NCBI GenBank assembly: GCA_024654065.1
Contig: JANLIQ010000049.1
Span: 1 to 6,401, forward strand
From: Candidatus Berkelbacteria bacterium
GTDB lineage: Bacteria > Patescibacteriota > UBA1384 > 2-12-FULL-50-11
Direction: 5' to 3'
DNA length: 6,401 bases
Program-made: the position numbers and the translations under genes
The notes under the pieces: model-generated
Databases searched by the model: none
Told to the model about the DNA's origin: nothing
The model's input: the letters and a program-made list of their open reading frames with translations, nothing else
Shown: one piece after another, positions 1 through 6,268 of the stretch
How positions within the stretch are numbered: position 1 is the first letter of the stretch
How the letters are laid out: every line of letters begins with the position of its first letter

Positions 1-888
1 ACCCAGTCGTCGGTATGTCCAATGATTGTTCATAAGGTAGCCATTAACCGATCCTACCAAGTAGCCTATTAAGGTGGCGACGTATATTGAGGTCTTGAAT
101 TCTAAGAAGAATAAATTAAGAACCGCGATATCAAGGATAGTGTTAACTATACCTATCATCCCGAAAAGGAAAACGTCTCGGTACAAAGTCCTTCCCAAAC
201 CAGACGTTCGATAGAGTTTAACTAACTCCCGGAAAGCCCGAATAATTACTTTAAAGTTGGCTCCTGTTTGGCTACCAGCCGTTCGCGGTAGATGGGTGAC
301 TGGTATCTCTTTGAAAATTAATCCCTTCTTCTGTAGGCGAGTCATGAGTTCTGCTGAAAAGGTAGCTCCACCAGATTGGATCTTGAGGTCTTTTAGAACA
401 GAGCGATGGAAAAGCTTAAATGCGCAATCAAGGTCTTTAATTTTTAGACCGAATAGAAAGCGAACTAGTGCGTTCCAGCCTTTGGCATTGAGGATCCGAA
501 TAAACGGATCGCGACGAGGAGCCCGGTAACCGACGATAACCATATGGTTACTTGAGTATGGGACGAATTGACTGATTTCCTTTAAGTCAAATTGTAGATC
601 TGAATCGGAGAAAAAGACCCATTCCTTAGTAGCGGACTTGAGACCGTTCCAGACTGTTTGCCCGTAACCCATGTTTTGTGGATTATCTACCAGCCTAACC
701 CTAGGGTCGTGCTTCGATATCTCAAGAACGATGTCTCGTGTCCTATCTTTACTGCCGTCGTTAACAACAATTACCTCAACCTCATTAGCTACCGCTCCGC
801 CAGCCTCTAGGGCCGTCTCGACTGTCTTGGCAATATTCGCTTCTTCGTTGTAGGCGGGAAATACTAGAGAAAGAGATGGCAGCTTCAT
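1..888 (-). CDS. GT2 glycosyltransferase fused to GtrA-like membrane domain (C-terminus cut by window edge)
   Basis: This gene begins with ATG at 888-886 and stays open to the window edge, giving 296 visible residues. Residues 1 to about 225 form a polyprenyl-phosphate sugar transferase-like GT2 domain (DPMS/GtrB type). It has PAYNEE at 11-16, NDGS at 43-46 and the metal and nucleotide motif DSDLQFD at 95-101. From about residue 237 two hydrophobic segments follow (about 238-260 and 266-286), then NNHWTYRR at 287-294. This matches the first half of a GtrA domain, the family thought to move undecaprenyl-phosphate sugars across the membrane; two more helices would be expected beyond the edge. 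GtrB proteins normally carry two membrane helices of their own after the catalytic domain; here GtrA appears directly instead. The likely role is to make Und-P-sugar from a nucleotide sugar and flip it. The start overlaps the epimerase stop by four bases, which suggests translational coupling. The sugar is unknown. The family call is firm; the flippase role follows from the family. Confidence 0.9.
   Translation of the reverse strand, partial: MKLPSLSLVFPAYNEEANIAKTVETALEAGGAVANEVEVIVVNDGSKDRTRDIVLEISKHDPRVRLVDNPQNMGYGQTVWNGLKSATKEWVFFSDSDLQFDLKEISQFVPYSSNHMVIVGYRAPRRDPFIRILNAKGWNALVRFLFGLKIKDLDCAFKLFHRSVLKDLKIQSGGATFSAELMTRLQKKGLIFKEIPVTHLPRTAGSQTGANFKVIIRAFRELVKLYRTSGLGRTLYRDVFLFGMIGIVNTILDIAVLNLFFLEFKTSIYVATLIGYLVGSVNGYLMNNHWTYRRLG
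885..888 (-). other. ATGA stop/start overlap (translational coupling)
   Basis: On the minus strand these four bases read ATGA. The TGA is the stop of the epimerase and the ATG is the start of the GT2-GtrA gene. No clear Shine-Dalgarno sequence precedes this ATG, so re-initiation by ribosomes finishing the epimerase is the likely route (inference). Confidence 0.7.
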
Positions 889-1823
889 TTCCGGTCGATC
901 GTACCTGAAACCTCAAATGAATGAAAGGTTTTTCTTAGTCCATCTTCCAGGGTTGTCTTAGGTTCCCAGCCAAGAGCGTCTTTAGCAAGAGCGCTAGATA
1001 GGCAACTTCGTCTAAGCTCACCTGGACGACTGCGTTCAAAACGTGGCTTTGTTTCGGCCTTAGCCTCTTGAGAGAGTTTGTCAAATATTTTCAGCACACT
1101 TACCTCATGCCCAGTACCGATGTTAAACGTAGATACTTTCGAATGCTTAAGCGCCGCCACAAAGGCATTAACAACGTCGCCCACATAGACATAATCACGA
1201 GTTTGCCCGCCGTCACCAAATATTATTGGTTGACCGCCACTCAACAGCTTGTCGCAAAAGATCGCAACTACACCTGCTTCACCTTTTGGATCTTGGCGTG
1301 GACCGTAAACATTGGCCATGCGAAGTATTACAGGCTTGAAACTGTAAACTTCCCCGTAAAAACGTAAGTAGTTCTCAATAGAATACTTGGCTATACCGTA
1401 CGGCGACTCTGGAGCCACAGTTTGACTTTCGGGTGTGGGAAGGTTATCTGTTTCGCCGTAAAGTGCCCCACCCGTCGAGCTAAAGATAATTTTGTCACAA
1501 TCGAACTGTCGACAAACCTCAAGTAAAGTTAGTGAACCAATAATATTCTCGGTGGCATCGAATATAGGATCGCTAACAGAGGCCGAAACTGATTTCTGGG
1601 CTGCTAGATGAATAACGGCTTCGGGAGTTGTTGTTTTGAAAATTTCCTCGAGTTTCGATCGGTCCTTAATATCTGCTTCAAAAAAATCAGCGTCTTTATT
1701 TAGATTCTCTTTTTTGCCGCTAATTAGATTGTCAATAACTGTCACCTCATGCCCATCCTCGAGAAGGGCATCCACGAGGTGTGATCCAATGAAACCGGCG
1801 CCGCCAGTTACGATGATTCTCAT
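885..1823 (-). CDS. NAD-dependent sugar nucleotide epimerase, GalE-like (extended SDR)
   Basis: The 312-residue protein is a complete extended short-chain dehydrogenase, a normal length for UDP-sugar epimerases. The Rossmann motif GGAGFIG lies at residues 7-13. Asp31 in VIDNL is placed to bind the NAD ribose, and HLAAQ at 72-76 is the usual strand-4 motif. The catalytic set is S115/S116/T117 in the FSSTGG stretch plus Y142-x3-K146 (YGIAK). NVYGPRQDP at 171-179 and RPGELRRS at 266-273 are typical of the UDP-glucose 4-epimerase branch. It probably interconverts UDP-glucose and UDP-galactose or the N-acetyl forms in the cytoplasm. A UDP-uronate epimerase or another 4-epimerase cannot be excluded from motifs alone. 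It begins six bases after the GT-C stop and overlaps the GT2-GtrA start, so it may supply the UDP-sugar for that neighbour. Only a weak GAAAG lies upstream of the start. I leave the symbol blank because the substrate is unproven. Confidence 0.93.
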   Translation of the reverse strand: MRIIVTGGAGFIGSHLVDALLEDGHEVTVIDNLISGKKENLNKDADFFEADIKDRSKLEEIFKTTTPEAVIHLAAQKSVSASVSDPIFDATENIIGSLTLLEVCRQFDCDKIIFSSTGGALYGETDNLPTPESQTVAPESPYGIAKYSIENYLRFYGEVYSFKPVILRMANVYGPRQDPKGEAGVVAIFCDKLLSGGQPIIFGDGGQTRDYVYVGDVVNAFVAALKHSKVSTFNIGTGHEVSVLKIFDKLSQEAKAETKPRFERSRPGELRRSCLSSALAKDALGWEPKTTLEDGLRKTFHSFEVSGTIDRK

Positions 1824-1829
1824 TTCAAA

Positions 1830-3320
1830 CTACTTTCGTTTGTATAGATCGATCGGCCGATATTTCGGATCGTTGTAGGTTTTAACGTAGGTATAGTTTG
1901 GGGTAAATTGATCCCATTTTGTTGGATCTGCTAACCAACCGAAGGCTTTATCATAAAGGATATAGTCGGGTTCGAAGGTCCGAAAGGCGAAGAAGGGATC
2001 GTTCTGGCGTAGAGCTTCCAAAACACCAGGGGAGACAATACCAATCGTGTCTACAATTGGGCGCTCAGAGTAGTAGGCGATCGCCCCAATCTCCATATAG
2101 GCAACACTAGTTCCGTTTGGCATAACTTGATTGAGGTCTCGACCGATCGTTTGGTAAAGAACGTCTCTTGGATAAGGCTGGCCATTTGCTTGTTCTAGAA
2201 TTCGATCATGCCCCCAGAGCAATAAAACGGCGGCAACAATAAAAACCGCCAAGCCATTGGTCCAGGGAGCAAGCTGGTTATTTCCACTGTTAAAGTGTTC
2301 AAACATCTCGTCCAGAGAAAAGCCGATCGCGAGTGGCAACCAGGCAACAGGCAAGAAGAGAAACCAGTGGTAGAAGGAAATGTCTATAAAGTTGTAGAGT
2401 GCGATTGGCAGTAGCAGTAGTAAGATGGTTAACCAGAGAAAGATTGAGTTCCGAGTTGAGCGAGCCAGGGCGATCACAGCAAGCAAGGCCGTTAGTTTGC
2501 CCCACAGACTCCCGAACATCACTAGCTTCAACCAATCTCCGAAACCTCGCAAAAAGTTATCGTTCGCGATGGTGCTCTGCAGTATCTTGAAACTCATAGA
2601 GTTGGAAGAAAGTTGACCAAAGGCAATCTCGGAATAACCAAACCATATGGCGAGAGGGGCAACGAAAGCGACGCCTATCGGCACTAACTCTCTTAATTTT
2701 ATTCGAACCGAATCGTTTTGTCTGGCTCGCCAGAATAGTAAGAGAAGAAGAGGTAGGATAACTACCGATTCCCCGCGACAGAGAAAGGCGGCCGAGGCAA
2801 CTAAGGCACTGATAATGAATCTTCCTCGAAGCGCAAGGGAAAGAGCTACCAAAATGCCTAGAATCGCTAGGAGGGATTCGTGTCCGAACATCATTAAATA
2901 AAGAACATTAACATAGACAAAGATACCGGCTGCCAAGGCCGCTAACACAGAGCGGCCGAGCTGACGAAGCAACACATAGGTTTGAACCGATGTCAGCACA
3001 ATTGCGGCAATACTGATGGTTTCGGCCACTAACTTTATATCCGCTTGGCCTGAAAAAAGCTTCCAAATGAATCCAAAAATGACATAGAGTATAACCGGAA
3101 GCGGAGCGGAGGTGCCTAGGACATGTGAGCCGTTAAACGTGAACCCGTTGCCAGTAAGAATGTTCTTGGCATAGGTATAACCGAAGAACGAGTCGTCGAA
3201 GAACCAGCTTCGAATATTAATCTTATCGAGCCAAATTAGGCCACCGACAATGAGCACTAAAATTATTAGTCTGTCTCGCCAAATATGATTTGTGAACAAC
3301 TCGCGCCATCGGGAAAGCAT
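1830..3320 (-). CDS. GT-C family integral membrane glycosyltransferase (polyprenyl-phosphate-sugar dependent type)
   Basis: This 496-residue protein has about 11-12 hydrophobic segments between residues 18 and 370, followed by a soluble C-terminal domain of about 125 residues. After the first helix, the outer loop carries Asp42-Asp43 in FFDDSFFGYTYAKN and then GNGFTFN at 57-63. This matches the DD-x-x-x-x-x-x-YA-x-N, G-x-G-x-x-FN pattern of GT-C enzymes such as AftB-like and other polyprenyl-P-sugar transferases, where the acidic residue is catalytic. GHESL at 146-150 and RGE at 182-184 correspond to family positions often written GME and RPE. The C-terminal part includes IGAIAYYSERPIVDTIGIVSP (411-431), also typical of this family. 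The enzyme should act on the outer face of the membrane, transferring a lipid-linked sugar to a glycan or protein. TGA, three codons upstream in frame, limits the start to this ATG or later. A 43-base gap separates it from the methyltransferase. The acceptor and sugar are unknown. Confidence 0.85.
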   Translation of the reverse strand: MLSRWRELFTNHIWRDRLIILVLIVGGLIWLDKINIRSWFFDDSFFGYTYAKNILTGNGFTFNGSHVLGTSAPLPVILYVIFGFIWKLFSGQADIKLVAETISIAAIVLTSVQTYVLLRQLGRSVLAALAAGIFVYVNVLYLMMFGHESLLAILGILVALSLALRGRFIISALVASAAFLCRGESVVILPLLLLLFWRARQNDSVRIKLRELVPIGVAFVAPLAIWFGYSEIAFGQLSSNSMSFKILQSTIANDNFLRGFGDWLKLVMFGSLWGKLTALLAVIALARSTRNSIFLWLTILLLLLPIALYNFIDISFYHWFLFLPVAWLPLAIGFSLDEMFEHFNSGNNQLAPWTNGLAVFIVAAVLLLWGHDRILEQANGQPYPRDVLYQTIGRDLNQVMPNGTSVAYMEIGAIAYYSERPIVDTIGIVSPGVLEALRQNDPFFAFRTFEPDYILYDKAFGWLADPTKWDQFTPNYTYVKTYNDPKYRPIDLYKRK

Positions 3321-3357
3321 TAGTATTCACTATATATAAGTCAATCTCTCCGGGCAA
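3321..3357 (-). promoter_or_regulatory. Candidate sigma70-type promoter just upstream of the GT-C gene
   Basis: On the minus strand TTGCCC (3357-3352, four of six matches to TTGACA) is followed after 17 bases by TATAGT (3334-3329, five of six matches to TATAAT). Only eight bases separate the -10 box from the ATG at 3320. Transcription would therefore start at or very near the start codon, giving a leaderless or nearly leaderless message. This is a visual match in an AT-rich gap, and chance is a real alternative. Confidence 0.35.
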
Positions 3358-3361
3358 TACT
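3322..3361. repeat. Short inverted repeat spanning the only sizeable intergenic gap
   Basis: On the plus strand AGTATT at 3322-3327 is the exact reverse complement of AATACT at 3356-3361, with 28 bases between the arms. Inside lies an AT-rich core, ACTATATATAAGT (3329-3341), with ACT/AGT ends. The arms enclose the candidate -10 box and touch the candidate -35 box. It could be a weak operator, but six-base arms in such AT-rich DNA can arise by chance. It is too AT-rich, and lacks the T-run, to be an intrinsic terminator. Confidence 0.25.
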
Positions 3362-3363
3362 GC

Positions 3364-4392
3364 TTACGACTTATGCTTAGGAACAATTTTTCGACGTAAA
3401 TTAGCTAGGAAGCGCGCCAGTTTGTAAGACTTGGAGTTCTGGATGTTTTGCAGTGCCGTTCGTAATTCGGAAGTATTTTGAGTGGCATGTTCGAGTGCAG
3501 TAGTCAGCTCACCTACAGCGACTGTCGCAGCCTTTTGAGCGTCAAGATCTAACTTAAGCTTGTTAACAAACAGTTCTGTCATTCTCTGTTCTAGAACCAA
3601 CTGGTCGCTGGCCGACGGTACGAGCTTAAAATATTGACTGAAGTCTTTGGTCAGTTTCGCATTTTTATACAGTACATAAAAGTGTCGATAGCCTGGTGCG
3701 GTAAAATCACCAAGTCTGAGAAGATTTTCATTATAAAATTGGTTAATCGCTCGCACCCCTGTTGGGTCGACTAAGGCCTCGGAAACAAAATTGGTCAGGA
3801 TTAACTTTAACCAGGCCTGAAGATGGTTACTCTCAAACTGAATATATGGACAGCCAAATTTTTTGACCTCGCTCTCCATCAGCTCTGAAGTTGGTTTGTT
3901 CTGCTCGAAGTGTTCAATTAGCCAGGGGTGGTTGCGTTCGTGTTGCGAGTGAAAAAAGTCATTGGCAATTGTCTCCGCTTGCGTCGTTTCTACAGACTCA
4001 AACGGCGCGGCGATGATGACTAATTCCCGAGCGACTCGGTAACATTCCTGGAGAAAGTCGGGCTTCTTTTCGTCACTGACATGCTCAAGAACATCCATGG
4101 ACACCACAGCATCAAAGCTATTGTCATTAAACTCCATTTTAGTTGCATCGCCTTGAATATAGCTGTAGCCACGAGTCTCTTTTGGGGGCGGAAGAATATC
4201 AAGTACCGTCAGCTCATACGGTAACTTATCTTGCTTCAGCGCCGAGCGAAAATACTTACTACCGCCCCCGACATCAAGTAACTTAATGGGGTTCTTGCCA
4301 AAATCTCTCTTCAGGATCTCTTTGCAGATAAAAAAACGGGTAAAGGCGTCGGGATTAAGCTGGAGATACTCTTCGCTTTTAGTGGGAGTCAT
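3364..4392 (-). CDS. Class I SAM-dependent methyltransferase with C-terminal coiled coil
   Basis: The 342-residue protein begins with a Rossmann-like methyltransferase domain at about 35-130. Motif I is LLDVGGGSKYF at 38-48, the acidic end of strand 2 is VLDILP at 63-68, and GDATKMEF at 81-88 is followed by SFDAVVSMDVLEHV at 92-105. Residues 130-250 are a less conserved extension, perhaps for substrate binding. Residues about 263-318 are rich in Ala, Leu, Glu and Gln with heptad-like spacing (L267, M271, L274, then L296, L300, L310, L314, I317), suggesting a coiled coil. The end, NSKSYKLARFLANLRRKI at 319-336, is a basic amphipathic tail of a kind often seen on polysaccharide cluster enzymes and may bind the membrane. 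The gene follows the double GT2 by nine bases. The likely role is methylating a sugar or glycan end in the cytoplasm; a chain-capping role is possible. GAGAG touches the ATG, too close for an ideal ribosome site. The methyltransferase call is firm; the substrate is unknown. Confidence 0.9.
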   Translation of the reverse strand: MTPTKSEEYLQLNPDAFTRFFICKEILKRDFGKNPIKLLDVGGGSKYFRSALKQDKLPYELTVLDILPPPKETRGYSYIQGDATKMEFNDNSFDAVVSMDVLEHVSDEKKPDFLQECYRVARELVIIAAPFESVETTQAETIANDFFHSQHERNHPWLIEHFEQNKPTSELMESEVKKFGCPYIQFESNHLQAWLKLILTNFVSEALVDPTGVRAINQFYNENLLRLGDFTAPGYRHFYVLYKNAKLTKDFSQYFKLVPSASDQLVLEQRMTELFVNKLKLDLDAQKAATVAVGELTTALEHATQNTSELRTALQNIQNSKSYKLARFLANLRRKIVPKHKS

Positions 4393-4401
4393 CTCTCAGT
4401 T

Positions 4402-6261
4402 TTACTCTAGCCGAAGTGAGAAGTCTTCCCTGTCTAAGGTCAAGTTGGGGTTATAGTGTGGATCACCTTGACGGAGGAACTCTCCCCACTTGGCCGTGAA
4501 CCGATCGATTTCTTTCTTAAACCGGGCGATTTTCTCTGGCGTGTCTTCGTAGCCGCGGGTTTTACTCTCGTAGTGATAGAGTTCGGCGTAAGGTGTCCAG
4601 ACGATTAATTTGCCAAGCTGGCGAATATTCAAACAGAGGTCGATATCGTTAAATGCTAGAGCGTAGCCCTCATCGAAGCCGCCCACTTCCCCGAAAACCT
4701 TCCGAGAGATCATGACGCAAGCGGCCGTAACGGCGCTTAAGTTTTGGGGGAGAATCAGTCGACCAAAGTAACCAAACGACCCCGCGGGAAAGTGCTTGTG
4801 CGAGTGACCGGCCACGCCACCTAGCCCGACGATGACACCGCCGTGTTGGATGGTTTTGTCTGGGTAAAGCAATTTTGCCCCAACTGCTCCGACATCGGGT
4901 CTCTGGGCGTACTCCAACATTGCCTCAATCCAGTCGGAGCTAGTGACTTCAGTGTCGTCATTCAAGAAAAGTAGGTAGTCGCCCTTAGCCTGCCTTGCGG
5001 CGAAGTTATTGACAGCCGAGTAGTTGAACGGCTTGTGCCAGTTGACGATCGTGACTCGAGGTTGTTTTCTTAGCTTCAAGTAGAGCTTCTGGGTAGCTGG
5101 CTCGATACTCCCAGTATCAACCAGAATGATTTCGTAGTTTGAGTAGGTTGAACGGTTAATGATCGAGTCAAGACAGTGCTTCAGTAGCTCGGCCTGATCT
5201 TTGGTTGGGATAATAATTGACACTAGCGGCAATTTGTTTGGTAGCTCGTATACCACCCGACAAGTGCCGAAAAGTGGCCCTTGTAAAATTCTTCCCTTAA
5301 TCCCCAGCCGATCTAAGTGCTCGGCGATAGCTTTGTTGGTTGAGTAAGAAACATAATTCTTAGCTTTAATGTTGGAGGCGGTGGAGTGTTCGTGCTCGCG
5401 CCAGTGGTAAAGGATTTTGGGAATATGAACAATTCTCTTGGCCTGCTCGCTAGCGCGTAAGACTAAGTCGAAGTCCTGGCTCCCCTCAAACCCCTCTCTA
5501 ATATGCCCTATTGTGTCTAGCAAAGAACGCTTAATCACCAGAAGGTGAGTAATATAGTTGTATGTCCGGAGAGTGTCTGGGCTCCAATCAGGTTTGAAGT
5601 GAGGCTTAAGACGAGACTTGCCGTCCTTTGTTAGCTTATCTTCGTCGGAATAAAGTAGGTCGGCCTCGGGATCACGATTCAGAGCCGCCACCACCTCATA
5701 CAGAGCAAAGGGGGCTAGAGTGTCATCGTGATCCAAAAGAGCGATATACTCGCCCCTGGCCAACTTAATTGCGGCATTAGTATTAGCAGCAATACCTAGG
5801 TTTGTTTTCAGATACTCGACTTTAACTCGCTCGTCCTTTTCGGTCAGTTGACGGAGATACGCTCGAGTTTCTTCTTTATTACTGCCATCCGCAATGCAGA
5901 GCTCCCAATTCGAATAGGTTTGGTTCCGGACAGATTCGACCATCGGCGCCAGAAAGGTCAGTGGGGTGTTAAAAGTTGGGACAATAATTGAAAGTTTCGG
6001 CTGATTCTCAAATCTATGCGTCGCTTGCATCGTTAGCTCCGCTTGAGTTGGTTCGTTTCGGGCCATCCAGTGTTTGTATGCTCGTCTATCCTCAAAAGCA
6101 AACTCTTGGGTAGCATTAGCGAAAAAGTTAACTTTTTCCACCGCCTTAGTTAAGAATTGGCCGAAACCGTACTCGCGAATATACCAAATTATTTTCCTAA
6201 GGTTATCTCTGGTTAATTGGTTTTTCAGGCGTTTTGTGGCACGAAAAGTTTTTCTCAACAT
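4402..6261 (-). CDS. Two-domain family-2 glycosyltransferase (tandem GT-A domains)
   Basis: This 619-residue protein holds two complete GT2 domains after a basic N-terminal segment of about 85 residues. Domain 1 (about 88-320) has SIIVPTFN at 91-98, ADGS at 124-127, the metal-binding DHDD at 177-180, SDED at 205-208, QDFDL at 262-266 and HWREH at 286-290. Domain 2 (about 345-600) has SIIIPTKD at 348-355, VDTGS at 381-385, NDD at 434-436, QHGGV at 472-476 and NDIDLCLN at 538-545. The last motif, and YHYESKTRG at 562-570, resemble rhamnosyltransferase-like GT2 enzymes of O-antigen clusters. Both acidic metal sites look intact, so it may add two sugars, or two linkages in turn, to a lipid-linked chain in the cytoplasm. 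No membrane helix is evident; the basic N-terminus could attach to the membrane. It starts seven bases after the ABC ATPase stop with no visible Shine-Dalgarno. The sugars are unknown; rhamnose is only a family hint. Confidence 0.93.
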   Translation of the reverse strand: MLRKTFRATKRLKNQLTRDNLRKIIWYIREYGFGQFLTKAVEKVNFFANATQEFAFEDRRAYKHWMARNEPTQAELTMQATHRFENQPKLSIIVPTFNTPLTFLAPMVESVRNQTYSNWELCIADGSNKEETRAYLRQLTEKDERVKVEYLKTNLGIAANTNAAIKLARGEYIALLDHDDTLAPFALYEVVAALNRDPEADLLYSDEDKLTKDGKSRLKPHFKPDWSPDTLRTYNYITHLLVIKRSLLDTIGHIREGFEGSQDFDLVLRASEQAKRIVHIPKILYHWREHEHSTASNIKAKNYVSYSTNKAIAEHLDRLGIKGRILQGPLFGTCRVVYELPNKLPLVSIIIPTKDQAELLKHCLDSIINRSTYSNYEIILVDTGSIEPATQKLYLKLRKQPRVTIVNWHKPFNYSAVNNFAARQAKGDYLLFLNDDTEVTSSDWIEAMLEYAQRPDVGAVGAKLLYPDKTIQHGGVIVGLGGVAGHSHKHFPAGSFGYFGRLILPQNLSAVTAACVMISRKVFGEVGGFDEGYALAFNDIDLCLNIRQLGKLIVWTPYAELYHYESKTRGYEDTPEKIARFKKEIDRFTAKWGEFLRQGDPHYNPNLTLDREDFSLRLE

Positions 6262-6268
6262 TAGCTAT

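Noticed and set aside
257..529. Plus-strand open frame of 90 codons
   Set aside because: It is antisense to the GT2 catalytic domain, which shows clear motifs, and its own translation resembles no family.
1068..1367. Plus-strand open frame of 99 codons
   Set aside because: It lies wholly inside the epimerase on the opposite strand, has no recognisable motifs, and the epimerase reading is strongly supported.
2299..2535. Second minus-strand frame inside the GT-C gene
   Set aside because: It is a shifted frame of the membrane protein with no start signal; the main frame carries all the family motifs.
3331..3345. TTGACT directly followed by TATATA on the minus strand
   Set aside because: The boxes have no spacer, so they cannot serve together as -35 and -10; the TTGCCC/TATAGT pair with 17 bases fits better.
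3321..3363. Intrinsic terminator in the 43-base gap
   Set aside because: The inverted arms are only six AT-rich bases with a 28-base loop and no T-run follows, so a stable terminator hairpin is not supported.
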